From positions 21,721,444-21,785,443 of the forward strand of contig NC_068979.1 in NCBI RefSeq assembly GCF_016808095.1: a stretch of DNA of 64,000 nt, in the 5' to 3' direction. This stretch comes from Vigna angularis. Its lineage: Eukaryota; Streptophyta; Magnoliopsida; Fabales; Fabaceae. Below the pieces are notes generated by a model. The model was not told where the DNA came from. It ran no database searches and saw only the letters and a list, made by a program, of their open reading frames with translations. Below, one piece after another: positions 33,985 to 46,775 of this stretch. A program made the translations under genes and the position numbers. Each line of letters begins with the position of its first letter. Positions within the stretch are counted from its first letter, which is position 1.

Positions 33985-35559
33985 CTAAAACTCGAACAAA
34001 TGGGAATACAAGTCCCTCATGGCATCCTCCACTTCCCATGTAGAGTCGCCCGTCTTTTCTTCCCATACGACTTTCACCAATCTGACAACTTTATTCTTGT
34101 AGTACCTGGTGTTGCTATCTTCAACTCTAACGGGTTGCATCTCTAGCCTACGGTCTTGACGAAGACGAATGTCTTCCAACTCCAGTATGTGAGAAGGGTC
34201 GGCTACGTACTTCCGGAGTTGAGAAACGTGAAAAACTGGATGCAAGTTTGATAACTGAGGTGGCAAAGACAACTCGTACGCAACTGGCCCGATCTTCCTC
34301 AAGATCTGATAGGGCCCGATGAACTTGGGAGACAACTTCTTGGGCCGAACTGCTCTCCCAACTCCCGTGGTCGGATGCAGTCTAAGGAAAACATGATCTC
34401 CTGCATTGAACTCCAAGGGTCTTCTCCTCTTGTCAGCGTAAGATTTCTGTCGACTCCTGGACGTCTTCAACCTTTCTTGAATCAACTTCACCTTCTCAGT
34501 CGTTTGCTGAATGAGCTTTGGTCCTGTTAACACCTTTTCCCCTTCCTGAAACCAACACAAGGGCGTTCGGCATTTTCTCCCGTACAGAGCTTCAAAAGGA
34601 GCCATTCCTATGCTGGCTTGAAAGCTATTATTGTAGGTGAACTCAACTAAAGGCAAGACTTCATCCCAGACGCCCATGTGATCTAGGACACAAGTCCTCA
34701 ATAAGTCTTCAAGTGTCTGAATGGTTCTCTCGGACTGACCGTCTGTCTGAGGATGATAGGCCGAACTCATTTGAAGTTTGCTACCGAGCTCACTTTGTAA
34801 TGATCGCCAGAACCGAGAAGTAAATCTCGTGTCTCGGTCTGAAACAATGCTGGACGGAACTCCATGTAGACGAACAATTTCCTTGATGTAAAGCTTAGCC
34901 AGGTTCGTCATTGACATCTTCAGGTTGACTGCTAGGAAATGAGCACTCTTCGTTAGTCGATCCACAATTACCCATACGGAATCATGATTCCTGACTGTTC
35001 GAGGTAAGTGGGTCACGAAGTCCATCGCAATGCCGTCCCACTTCCATTCTGGAATCTCTAACTGCTGAAGTAGACTGCCAGGCCTTTGATGTTCAGCCTT
35101 GGCTCGCTGGCACGTTAAACAAGAGGCCACAAAACGTGTGACATCACTCTTCATTCCCGGCCACCAGAACGATCTCCTGAGGTATTGATACATCTTAGTC
35201 ATACCAGGGTGTATGCTAAGACGACTGTGATGTCCTTCCTCAAGAATAATCCTCTTCAGCTCGTCATCATTTGGAACGCACGTCCTACCCATGTAGCGTA
35301 AGAGACCGTCCGTTCCAATGTTGAATTCCTTGGCTTGATCTGTACCGAGCGTATTCAAGATCTTCACCAGCTCTTCATCTTCTCGCTGCTTCACTCTGAT
35401 CCGGTCGAATACGTCACTGGAGATTCTAATAGTACAGCATTTGATAACATTCGGTTGCAAGTCAAACTGTAACCTTAGATCTCTAAAACTTTCTACCAGA
35501 CTCAACTCTCGGACCATCATGGAGGAGACGTGAACTACCTTTCTACTTAAAGCGTCTGC
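33985..35559 (-). pseudogene. Chromovirus E2: integrase and chromodomain part of pol
   Basis: The frame is intact from the end of the RNase H region to the stop. It contains the integrase HHCC zinc finger (HHSRLSIHPG...CLTCQRAKAEH), the catalytic acids in [22 protein letters not shown] and the later [15 protein letters not shown], and the linker CWFQEGEKVLTG. The GPY-type region (FIGPYQILRKIGPVAYEL) and a C-terminal chromodomain (RYYKNKVVRLVKVVWEEKTGD) follow. This is the Tekay/Del arrangement. It is the best-preserved integrase in the window, but it is cut from RT by a solo LTR at 35560. Any frame start inside that LTR is spurious. The product would integrate element DNA, with the chromodomain steering it to modified histones. 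Confidence 0.85.
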
Positions 35560-38109
35560 TGGTACGACTGTCACGGTCATACAAATTTGATACAAGAATT
35601 AATGCAGTATATTACTAGGATTTGACTCCTAGGTCGTCTCTCAAGGACCAATTTATGTGGTTCAGTCTCAGATTTTACACACGAAGTGGGGGGGGTTTGT
35701 GAATTGATTAAATAAAACAGAATTTAAAAACACTGAAACAAGTTTTAACGGTGGTAAAAACTGAACGGTAAAAATGGAAAAACGTAAAATGGAAAATTCA
35801 ACAATGTTTGAAATTAAAATACTGTAACAATAAACATGCAGAAAACATAACAGCAGTGTAGATAAAATTTACCCAAAGCAACAGTGAAAATGACAGTAAA
35901 AACGACGTTGAAAATAAACTGAACGGTAAAAAGTAATGACTGAAATTAACGATATGGAAAACATAACCGGTAAAATAAAAATAGAAAACATTTAACTAGA
36001 AATGAAATTCATCAAAGATTTAACACTTGAAATAAAAATTCTTGAACAATACAAGTAAAAAGGAAACGAGCAAAGGTGACACATTCAGAAATGAAAACTA
36101 CTTGTTGAAAATAAATTAAACAGAGCTTTGGAAATAAATTAAACATAGCTTTGGAAGAGGAAGAGGCGAGAGCCTCTTCCAGGGGCCGTGAGGGGTTCCT
36201 AAACTACTCTAACTTCTACTAAAATCTGATAATCTTCTTCTCTGTTCTGCTGCCCTTTTTATAGCCAATAGCCAATCTCAGACTGTGCATGACCTCCTTA
36301 ATTCTAGCCAGCTTTTTGGTTTTGTCTCCGTAGCTTTAAGAATTTCTCCACCAGGTTTTGTGTTTTTTTCTTATAGGTGTAAGACTTTCTTCACCACCTA
36401 GCCATGCTAAAGAAATAGGGTGGGCCCTCCCTGTTTGTCTTCTTCTTCAATTTGTTGCCACACACTTCTTCATCTCTTCACGGAAATTGTCTTCAAGCAT
36501 GGCTCCCACTTCAAGCTGCTATAGTTTCCTTTGCTGCCCGTGAGTTTGGCTCATTTGCTTCCACATTCCAGCTTATCTTTCAATTACATTGCAGCTGCTG
36601 TTTTCCTTTCCAAAGCCAAGCACACCTCTTTCTTCTTCCAACCGTTGCAGCTGCTCTTCTTTTCCAGCCAACCATGCTTTGCTTTCAATCTCTTTTCCTC
36701 CTCATAGTGGGCATGAACCTCTGGATTCTTCTCTTTGCTGGACCAGCTGCTTCTTGCAAGGTGCTGGACCGTCTTCAACCAAGCTGCATGTGTTCTCTAC
36801 TTCCAACTGTAGCTTACTTTCTCCATTCCTTCTATTTCCAGAAGCTGCCGTGATTGTGGCTGCTCTCCTTCCAGCGTGTGCATCCTCCAATCATCCAGCA
36901 CACACCACTTCCATTTACGTGCACCAGTTCCTCTCAAACCTGCTGGACCGTGAGCACCTCTTGCTAGGCGTACAGCAGCTACTTTCATCTCGGCTGATGT
37001 GTGCTCTCTTCATAATGAAGCTCCAAAGCTTGCTGGACGTGGAGGACGTGAAGACTTCTACTGGACCAAGCTGCTTCCTTTTCTTCCAAAGCCAAAGGCC
37101 GTGACACTACTCCATCTCCTTGAATGTTAGCTGCTGCCATTACTCAACATTTCATTTAAAATCACTTCCCTTTTCCATGTGGGCCGTGAACACCTATGCT
37201 GAATTTAGCTTCATATTATGCTGAAGAAACCCGTGAGCTTTGTGTGGAATGGAAGAGCAAATAAATCTGAATATCTTTAAGCCAAAGTGCCGTGAGTTGC
37301 ACAAGGTGGTCCCCCTTCTCTTTGATTCTAATTTCAAATAAAATTCAGAATTTCTCTTTGCCGTGATATGCTCCCTAGCCATCAACTAAATGCCAAAAAT
37401 AACTTTGAATGGAGAATAAAACTTGAGTGGTGGCCCATAGGTTGTCTCCCTTATAAAATGACAAATCAATGCAAAGTGCACTCTTCTTTTTATATGGCCG
37501 TGACATTGATTCTTGTTTCTCTTATAAACAAAATTGAAAACAAAAGAATTTTGCTTTGCATTATTTTTCCATGACCGTGAGCTTCCAAAGTGGTCACTCC
37601 TTCATTTCATTTGCCAATCGTGAATTGTCCACATAGGCATGCTATTGTCTTCCAAAACCGTGGCTGCACTTAGAACTTCCCTTCACAATGCTAATTCAGC
37701 ACTTGCATTTTGGAGTTCTTTTTACGTGACCAATTGATTTCCTTCTCAAAGAAAGTTCCAAGCAAATGGCCGTGTGATGTGTATGTGTGTTGCAAGCTTT
37801 GCTCCTAAAAATTCAAAAAAAATATTTCATCTTAAGTTTCACACAAATTAAATTAATGCAACACAGGTTCGAGTAAATAACACATGCAAATGACATTTCT
37901 TCTAAATATCCTAAAATATCTTCAGAATTTCCCCTTCAATTTATAATGCAAAATATCATCTCAGATAATTCAAATTAATTAAAATAAGAATTTCCGATCG
38001 AATTAAGCACAATTAAGAAAAATGGGAAAATACTGGACAATTAAGCACAATTCCCCGATTAATTCTAGCACAATAAACTAAGTGAAGTGAAGAAAATAAT
38101 GATTCATCA
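35560..38109 (-). mobile_element. Solo family-A LTR inserted in chromovirus E2
   Basis: The plus strand runs from TGGTACGACTGTCACGG to AATGATTCATCA, 2550 bp. It is flanked by tctgc at 35555-35559 and 38110-38114, a 5-bp target duplication. There is no primer site or internal sequence, so it is a true solo LTR left by LTR-LTR recombination. The TATA box on the minus strand is at 36255-36265 (ggctataaaaag) and the conserved hairpin at 36159-36180. ORFs of 133 and 171 residues are U3 noise. Confidence 0.95.
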
Positions 38110-39753
38110 TCTGCTACAACATTTGCTTTTCCCGAATGGTAGAGTAGTTCAAAGTCGTAGTCCTTCAAGAACTCCAGCCAACGTCTCTATCTCATATTCA
38201 GCTCCTTCTAATCAAACAGATACTTGAGACTCTTGTGATCACTGAACACTTGGAATGTTGATCCATACAAGTAGTGTCTTCAGATCTTCAAAGCAAAGAC
38301 GACCGCTGCTAATTCCAGGTCGTGAGTTGGGTAGTTCTTCTCATGAACCTTTAGTTGCTGCGAAGCATACGCAACCACCCTCTTTTCTTGCATGAGTACA
38401 CAACCCAAACCCTGATGAGACGCGTCACAATATACCACGAATGGTTTAGCCGTGTCAGGTATGACCAATACTGGGGCGCTTGTTAACTTATTCTTTAATT
38501 CCTGAAAACTTGCTTCACACCGATCGGTCCAAGCGAACGGTTGATCCTTTCTGGTCAGCTGAGTAAGCGGAGCCACTATCTTGGAAAACCCTTCAATGAA
38601 CCGTCTATAGTAGCCCGCGAGTCCTACAAAGCTGCGAACTTCAGTTACCGAGCGTGGACTCTCCCATTCCAACATTGCTCGTACTTTAGCCGGATCCACT
38701 GAGATTCCTCCAGCTGAAACCACATGTCCCAAGAATTGTACTTCCTTCATCCAAAATTCACATTTAGAGAACTTGGCGTATAACTCCTTTTCTCTTAAGA
38801 TGCCTAGAACGATCCTCAAGTGATCCTCAGGCTCTTCATAGTTCTTGGAGTATACAAGAATGTCATCAATGAAGACGACCACGAACTTGTCTAGATAAGG
38901 CCTTAAGATACGATTCATATAGTCCATAAATATTGCTGGGGCATTCGTCACTCCAAATGGCATCACTACATACTCGTAGTGTCCGTAACGAGATCGGAAG
39001 GCTGTCTTCTGGATGTCTTCTTCCTTCACCCGAATCTGATGGTATCCCGACCGTAAATCAATCTTCGAAAATATGGTCGCGCCATGTAATTGATCCAGTA
39101 GGTCGTCAATTCGAGGCAAGGGATACTTGTTCTTGATAGTCAGCTTGTTTAACTGTCTATAATCAATGCAGAGACGGGAGCTACCATCCTTCTTCTTCAC
39201 TAAGAGTACCGGCGCTCCCCAAGGTGATGCGCTTGGTCTGATAAACTGCTTATCCATTAACTCTTCAATCTGCTCCTTGAGTTCAGCTAACTCTGCTGGC
39301 GACATCCGATAGGGTGCAATAGAGATGGGTCCAGCATTCGACACTAGGTCGATAGTAAATTCTACCTCGCGTGGAGGAGGTAGTCCTGGCACTTCATCAG
39401 GAAATACATCAGGGAATTCATCCACGACTGATCGTCCTCCATTCAGCTTACTGGAAGATTGTTTATAACTTGATCCCTCAAACCGCTCGTCCGAATGCGT
39501 CATGATTAGAAAGCAACTGGCGCCATCCACGATGTCTTCTTTCAGTTGACCGAGCGTCACAGATAGATCCACTTCATACTCGTCCGGAAACACCAATTCC
39601 TTTGCACCACAATCTATTAGAATGCGATTGGCAGTCAATCAATCCATTCCTAAGATTATTTCTAAATCTTTCAAGGGTAGACAGATGAGATTCACCTTAT
39701 AATTACGCCCTTCAACCTCTATAGGACATCTGACGCACATAGTGGACGTCCTA
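38110..39753 (-). pseudogene. Chromovirus E2: protease end, reverse transcriptase and RNase H
   Basis: From right to left: the protease tail ([19 protein letters not shown]), RT with [22 protein letters not shown] and the catalytic FIDD box ([14 protein letters not shown]), and RNase H beginning [16 protein letters not shown]. The tether to integrase is RHYLYGSTFQVFSDHKSLKY. Stops interrupt it at 39639-39641 (TGA for Trp), 38280-38282 (TGA for Trp), 38208-38210 and 38187-38189 (TAG for Gln). All are single-base transitions from the codons seen in E1. Gag is absent because the frame is cut at 39753 by a family-D LTR. Confidence 0.85.
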
Positions 39754-40376
39754 TGTAAGACCCGTATTTTTAGATGGTAGGGAACATGGTGGTCACCCAC
39801 CTCTTTGACTATTGGGAGTGCATTATTGGAGTGCAATGATAGGAATGGGAGAATGAGGGGGGAATGGTCTCAGTAGGGGCATCTACTCTCTCATGCCATG
39901 GCCATGTACTTCTTCATTCACGGTTGCAGCTGCTGGTGTGCTGGACTTCTCTTCTTTGCTTCCAAACTATAATTTCTTGTGAAGGCCGTGAAGCTTTCTT
40001 CACGTTACTGCTGGATGCTTTCGGAAGTCCTTTCCTTTATTCCAAAACTTAGTGCTTTGGTGTATGCTTACCACAAGGGGAGAACAACCCAGAGGAAGGA
40101 AATCCTTTCTTCCCTTTTTCAACCGTCCAGGAGCACCCAAGGGAAGCAGTACCAATTTTAGAAGAGATGAGAGGAGGATCTGGGTTGAGTATCTTGTAAG
40201 GGTGGAGTTCTTGCACCAAGATCTGGGAGAGGAAGTGGAGAGCTGTTGAAGTTGCTAGGAGATCTTGATCTGCACGTCTAGGAGGAGATTGATCCCAAAA
40301 CTTACAAGGAAGTCTTCAAGAGGTAAGGGGAGCTTGATTTATTTCCTTAATTTTTGAGATATTAGTGTTTGCTGCA
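39754..40376 (+). mobile_element. 5' part of a family-D LTR inserted in E2
   Basis: Starts TGTAAGACCCGTATTTTTAG and follows 49749-50210 (ggtagggaacatggtgg, gagcacccaaggg, tcttcaagaggtaagggg). It is preceded by tccta within E2 protease. It is joined to the middle of a family-E LTR at about 40376; the rest of this LTR resumes at 48021. Confidence 0.75.
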
Positions 40377-42187
40377 AACTCTGTTTGAGCGTTCGGTTTG
40401 ACACTGTTAAATCCTGTACCTTTGATAAACTTCTTTCTTTTTGTACTTGTATATATATATGAAACAGTGCATATTCCGTTCGTATTACTTCTTCAAAACT
40501 CCCTTAGTTTATTTTCAAGATCTTTAAATCTGAGTTATTGAACGTTCGGTCTTACACCTGACGTTCGTCCAGTATAGCACTCGGTCTTACACCGGACGAT
40601 CGTACTGGGAAGCGTTCGGTCTTACAATGAACGTACGTTCAAAGGGACGTTCGGTCTTATGTCGAGCGTTCGTCCTAATAGTGCTCGGTTTCGAAATGAG
40701 CGTTCGTCCTAATAGTGCTCGGTTTCGAAATGAGCGCTCGTCCTAATAGTGCTCGGTATCACACTGAGCGGTCGTCCTAATAGTGCTCGGTCTCCAACTG
40801 AGCGTTCGTCCTAATAGTGCTCGGTATCACACTGAGCGGTCGTCCTAATAGTGCTCGGTCTCCAACTGAGCGTTCGTCCTAATAGTGCTCGGTATCACAC
40901 TGAGCGGTCGTCCTAATAGTGCTCGGTTTTGAAATGAGCGTTCGTCCTAAATGACGCTCGGCATTATTTTGAGCGCTCGTTCTCTTTTCCCACTAAATAG
41001 CGTTCGTCCAATGAACAGTACCTTACTCGGCCATTCCTGAACGTAACTGTTTCTCTGCCGTTCGTACTTTAAAACGAACGAGCGTACTTTTGGTCTCACT
41101 TGCAGCATTCGTCCTCGGTCTTTGGGGACAAACGTTCGGTTTTGTTGGATTCCTTATGAATGATGAAAATGATTATGGAATGATATATGGTGAATGATGA
41201 ACAGTATGTGAGATGAAATAAAAGTATGAATGTATGAGAAATAGTGAATGATGAACAATATTTGAGAGTTATGAATATTGAACGAGCGTTCCAGGCAGGA
41301 ACGACTCATGGTTGAATGTTGAAAGTTGTAAAGTATGACTGTGGATAGTTAATGCTGGCTATTCGATCCTGATGTTCCGTGAGTGCTCGTCCTCAAGTAG
41401 AGGACGCACGTCATGCGTGGGAACGGCAGGAGGTCGACGTCCCTAGGGGTACTTCGGACGGAACAGACTAACCTCGGGTGGTAGCTGATGAGAATGCCAG
41501 TTACCACACCACCCGGGTGCGTGAACGCCTGTAACTACACAGTATTCATACAGTCCGGACAGTCAGTCGTGTTGAGTTTTATTTTGTACATGCGTTAAAT
41601 TATGTGATGTATGATGAATGCGTACGTTGATATGTATGTGTGAAATGAACTGTTTGCTGGAATTTATATATTGATGCATGAGTTAAATTACATAAGCTTA
41701 CCCTTTCGTTTTCCTTGTGTTGTCCATTGTTCTTGTACGTCCGTCTTGTCATTGCAATGATCATCCGTGTGGATGTGAGCAGAGGGAGACGAGCGTTGGA
41801 AGAGTTGCTGGAAGAAGAGAATCTGGTAGATATGGAAGTGAAGACCGAGTAGTGAGACCGCTCGGCCAGTAATATAATTGTTGAATTGAGTGGTCGTTCG
41901 ACCATCCCTTGTTTTCGTTTAAGTTGATTTCGACCGTTCAGTATTTGTGCCGTGTAAACCGTTCGGTCAAGTTTCGTGTACGTTCGGCTTTTTCATTTGT
42001 AACTCTGAAGACGGGCGGCTTTGCGCGTCCGTTCTGTATTATTGAAACAGAACTCAAGGACGTTCGTCCTTGAGCGTTCGTTCGTTCTCATTTTGGAATT
42101 TTGTTTTTAGTGGAAAAACTGTTTTGAATTATTATTAAATGTGATTTTCTAAATTTATAGTCTTGGCTGTATTTTTGGGATGTCACA
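40377..42187 (+). mobile_element. 5' LTR of chromovirus E3 (family E), left end missing
   Basis: Matches 46072-48020 almost base for base and ends GGGATGTCACA. About 1.2 kb of the LTR start is lacking. A TATA-like tatatatatatg lies near 40450. It holds 8 units of the 34-bp repeat, while the 3' LTR holds 12, which accounts for the 138-bp length difference. Confidence 0.85.
40677..40950 (+). repeat. 34-bp tandem repeat in the E3 5' LTR, 8 copies
   Basis: Unit: gagcgttcgtcctaatagtg followed by ctcggtctccaact or ctcggtatcacact. Alternating unit types suggest a 68-bp higher-order unit. Confidence 0.9.
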
Positions 42188-42191
42188 TTAG

Positions 42192-42205
42192 TGGTATCAG
42201 AGTAG
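42192..42205 (+). other. Primer-binding site of E3, initiator tRNA-Met type
   Basis: tggtatcagagtag, one base from TGGTATCAGAGCAG, after a ttag spacer from the LTR end. Identical spacing in E1. Confidence 0.85.
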
Positions 42206-42339
42206 TTTTGTTCCTTAAGAAACACTGTATGTTATGAGCATACTATGCTTGTGCTGTGTGCTCAACATTCGTGTGATGAGTGTATCAAACCATCCAAATT
42301 TAACTAATGATTATTTTCTTTACTTATCAGAGAGAACTA

Positions 42340-44830
42340 ATGGCATCGAGACCACATCCTCAACCTACCAAGAATGAGGCATCTGACCACATCAGACTGC
42401 TGGGATCCGGAATAGAGGCACTCCAGCAACAGAACACTGCTTTGGTACAACAAAATATGGCCGCCCTGCAGAGCTTAGAGGCTATAAGAGCACACTCTGA
42501 AGCTACCCAGAGACAGCTGATGGAGATCATAGAACTCACTAGGAACATTATCGGAGCATTCACTTCCTCTGGGGATCACAGGACCGAGTTGAGTTTGGAG
42601 TGTTTCCGCCAACATCATCTAGCTAAGTTCACTGAGAAGTGTCTCCCTGATGAGGTGGATAGGACTCAAGTATTAGAGAAGAGTGTGATGGAATTGGAAC
42701 AGCACAAGGAGCAACAACAACAGACAATAAGAGGAGCCATATCTTCAAGGAACAATGATAATCTAAGGAGGACACCTTACGATCGTTCAGTATTACCATA
42801 TGCTTCTGGTGGGTTGCTGTCACAATCTTTGGTGACTGCCAGTCGGTCTGGACAGAAAAAGGCCGTAAAATGTTTTCAATGTGGAGAACCCCATTTCAAG
42901 TCAGTCTGTCCTTAGTTAACTGGAGAGAAGTATTGCAACCACTGTAGAAGAAGAGGTCACTGGGAAAGCGAGTGTTATATGGGCGGACAAGCAGGCAATA
43001 AGACCACCAAATGCTGGGAGAATGCAACAAAGAAGGGGTGGACTAACGCAGGCTGTTAGTAGAATGTATGCGATCACAAGCACCGAAGCTGCCAGTTCAG
43101 GTACGTTCGTTACCAGTATCTGTTTATTATTTGGAAAGCCATGTTGTGTGTTGTATGATTCGGGGGCGACACACTCCTTCATTTCGAAGGCGTGCGTTGG
43201 GGAATTGGGTATAGCCGAACGCAAAATGTAGTTCGACTTGGTAGTGTCAACCCCAACGACTGGTGAGGTTAGGGCGTCTACAGTATGCTTTAAATGTCTT
43301 ATTGAGAGTGAAGGGCGTAGTTATAAGGTGAACCTCATCTGTCTACCCTTAAAGGATTTAGAAGTGATCCTAGGAATGGATTGGTTGGCTGCCAATCGCA
43401 TTCTCATTGATTGTGGTGCAAAAGAATTGGTGTTTCCGGACGAGTATGAAGTGGATCTATACGTGATGCTTGGTCAACTGAAAGAAGACATTGTGGATGG
43501 CGCCAAGTGCTTTCTGATCATGATGCATTCGGACGAACGACTTGAAGGTTTGAATCATGAGCGATCGTCCAGTAAACTGAATGGAGGACAATCAGTCGCG
43601 GATGAATTCCTTGACGTATTTCCTGATGAAGTGCCTGGATTACCTCCTCCGTGCGAGGTGGAATTTACTATCGACTTAGTGTCGGACACTGTATCCATCT
43701 CTATGGCACCCTATCGGATGTCGCCAACAGAGTTAGCTGAACTCAAGGAGCAGATTGAAGAGTTGATGGATAAGTAGTTTATCATATCAATCTAAACATT
43801 TCAACACTGGAACAGTCAGGAATTACGATTTTGTATGGGTAATAATGGGTCGACTGACGAAGAGTACTCATTTTCCTAGCGGTCAACCTGAAGATGTCTA
43901 TGACGACCTAGCTAAGCTTTACATCAAGGAAATTGTTCGTCTACATGGAGTTCCGTCTAGCATTGTTTCAGACCGAGACACAAGGTTTACTTCTCGGTTC
44001 TGGCGATCATTACAAAGTGAGCTCGGTAGCAAACTTCAAGTGAGTTCGGCCTATCATCCTCAGACAGACGGTCAGTCCGAGAGAACCATTCAGACGCTTG
44101 AAGACTTTTTGAGGACGTGTGTCCTAGATCATATGGGCGTCTGGGATGAAGTCTTGCCTTTAGTGGAGTTCACCTACAACAACAGCTTTCAAGCCAGCAT
44201 AGGAATGACTCCTTTTGAAGCTCTGTACGGGAGAAAGTGTCGAACGCCTTTGTGTTGGGTTTAGGAAAGAGAAAAGGTGTTAACAGGACCAGAGCTCATT
44301 CGGCAGACGACTGAGAAGGTGAAGTTGATTCAAGAAAGGTTGAAGATGCCCAGGAGTCGACAGAAGTCCTACGCTGACAAGAGGAGAAGACCCCTGGAGT
44401 TTGATGCAGGAGATCATGTTTTCCTTAGACTACATCGACCACTGGTGTAGGGAGAGCTATTCGACCCAAGAAGTTGTCTCCCTAGTTTATCGGACATTAT
44501 CAGGTCTTGAGGAAGATCGGACCAGTTGCGTACGAGTTGTTTTTGCCGCCTCATCTATCCAATCTTCATCCAGTCTTTCATGTTTCTCAACTCCGGAAGT
44601 ACGTAGCCAACCCTTCTCACATGTTGGAGTTGGAAGATATTCGTCTTCGTCAAGATCGTACACTGGAGATGCAGCCGGTACGCATTGAAGATAGCAACAC
44701 CAAATACTACATGAGGAAAGCAGTCGGATTGGTGAAAGTCGTCTGGGATGAGAAGACAGGCTACTCTACATGGGAAGTGGAAGATGCCATGAAGGATTTG
44801 TATCCCCATCTATTCGAGACGCATTCCTAA
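42340..44830 (+). pseudogene. Chromovirus E3 gag-pol, internally deleted and interrupted
   Basis: Gag starts MASRPHPQPTKNE (42340) and is shortened: the segment after KCLPDEVDR jumps to TQVLEKS, dropping the gag core. Zinc knuckles CFQCGEPHFKSVC and CNHCRRRGHWESEC follow, separated by a TAG at 42913. Protease has [13 protein letters not shown] (near 43155). The frame then has TAG for Gln at 43229-43231 and 43775-43777. RT and RNase H are missing: the RT start (ELMDK) is joined at about 43780 to integrase ([16 protein letters not shown]). Integrase keeps [13 protein letters not shown] and [15 protein letters not shown]. It has a TAG at 44262-44264, a frameshift near 44440-44500, and ends with a chromodomain (44507-44830). 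It could only move in trans. Confidence 0.85.
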
Positions 44831-44850
44831 TTTTCAAGGACGAAAATTTT

Positions 44851-44864
44851 GTAGTTGGGGGGAA
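44851..44864 (+). other. Polypurine tract of E3
   Basis: gtagttggggggaa directly before the 3' LTR start TGTCAGGACTC, following the ggacgaaaatttt stretch typical of this chromovirus family. Confidence 0.85.
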
Positions 44865-45358
44865 TGTCAGGACTCAGAAAATAGCATGCACAGTGCAGTC
44901 CACGTGGCAACAAGAGAGCGCGCCACCTCAGCCGTGCACATGGGCGACAGCAGCGTCTGACGCCCCACTGACGGACGCCAGACTACCGCACGTGGAGGTG
45001 AGTCAGCAGCATCAGTGGAGCGCCGATTGCCAGACTGTGAACGTGCGTCCAACAGTAGTGGGGTACACGTGTCCGCCTGGGAGTGGACGTCCGGTATGGG
45101 CAGTCAGGTAGAACGTGCGTCGACGGTAGTGGAAGACGCGTGGCAACTGTAGAGTGGTCGACCGTCCGGTATGGGCTAGCAGAGCCGTGGTGGAGTGCGC
45201 TGGCGAGTGCGGACGTGCGCTGGCGGAGAAGAAATCAAATATGAGATTTTTGAACTTATTCTCCAGTCCTCCCTTCACGCATCTCTTTTCTTCATTTCTG
45301 AGAATTCCTTCTCTTCCCTTGCTCTCTGCATTCTCTCCTCCTTTTCTCTTCATTCTCT

Positions 45359-45391
<33 letters not shown>
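45359..45391. repeat. CT dinucleotide microsatellite
   Basis: About sixteen uninterrupted ct units inside the 3' LTR of E3. Confidence 0.95.
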
Positions 45392-45392
<1 letters not shown>

Positions 45393-46371
45393 AGAAACTA
45401 CTGTTTCATCTCCTCCAATTCTAGGATCTGGCACTGTTGAAGGACGCTCGGCGTCAAGGACTTCCAGAGAAGACATTCGGTTGACGAAGCTGGACTGGTA
45501 AGTCCCTTCCTATTCTCTGGTCGTTCGTTTTCATGCATGCATGTACGTTCGTCTTTTTCTCAAAATGGGTAGTTCTGATTTTTAGTTTTTGGCGTTCGTT
45601 CGTATAGTGAATTAACGAACGTTGGCGAGTGGAGTCTGAGTGGAGAAGTGTCTTTGTACGTTTGTGAGCGTTCGGTCATTTCCAGGTAAGGGAAGCTTAC
45701 TTAATTTAACTGTTTTGATGTATGCGTGTGTGTGAACGTTCGTTATTTTACTGTATAAGGAAATGCATGATGGATGATGTGATGATGGTATTAACGTTCG
45801 TTATTTCACTGTATGATGTTGTTATGGCTGATTTGCATGAACGTTCGTTATGTTGATTGTATGATGTTGTTATGCTTGATTATATGAACGTTCGTTTTTA
45901 TGAAATGATATGGTTTTGATGAGAAAAGAACTTTCCATGAGACATTGTACGTTCGTTCTAGACGGTCATTGACCGTTCGGTCTTTCCTTAGTAATATGGT
46001 TGAAATGTTGATTCTGTCATTTGACTAAATCTATGGTTGAGGACGAACGTCCTCATCCTAGAATGCTCTGTTTGAGCGTTCGGTTTGACACTGTTAAATC
46101 CTGTACCTTTGATAAACTTCTTTCTTTTTGTACTTGTATATATATATGAAACAGTGCATATTCCGTTCGTATTACTTCTTCAAAACTCCCTTAGTTTATT
46201 TTCAAGATCTTTAAATCTGAGTTATTGAACGTTCGGTCTTACACCTGACGTTCGTCCAGTATAGCACTCGGTCTTACACCGGACGATCGTACTGGGAAGC
46301 GTTCGGTCTTACACTGAACGTACGTTCAAAGGGACGTTCGATCTTATGTCGAGCGTTCGTCCTAATAGTGC

Positions 46372-46775
46372 TCGGTTTCGAAATGAGCGTTCGTCCTAAT
46401 AGTGCTCGGTTTCGAAATGAGCGCTCGTCCTAATAGTGCTCGGTATCACACTGAGCGGTCGTCCTAATAGTGCTCGGTCTCCAACTGAGCGTTCGTCCTA
46501 ATAGTGCTCGGTATCACACTGAGCGGTCGTCCTAATAGTGCTCGGTCTCCAACTGAGCGTTCGTCCTAATAGTGCTCGGTATCACACTGAGCGGTCGTCC
46601 TAATAGTGCTCGGTCTCCAACTGAGCGCTCGTCCTAATAGTGCTCGGTATCACACTGAGCGGTCGTCCTAATAGTGCTCGGTCTCCAACTGAGCGTTCGT
46701 CCTAATAGTGCTCGGTATCACACTGAGCGGTCGTCCTAATAGTGCTCGGTTTTGAAATGAGCGTTCGTCCTAAAT
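46372..46775 (+). repeat. 34-bp tandem repeat in the E3 3' LTR, 12 copies
   Basis: Same unit as at 40677, four more copies. Confidence 0.9.

Noticed and set aside
35560..35595. Extension of the E2 integrase frame upstream into the solo LTR
   Set aside because: Start lies in the LTR; the real pol frame continues at 38110 across the target duplication.
44867..45440. Several 60-113-residue frames in the E3 3' LTR
   Set aside because: Overlap on both strands, in GC-rich LTR sequence and a CT microsatellite.
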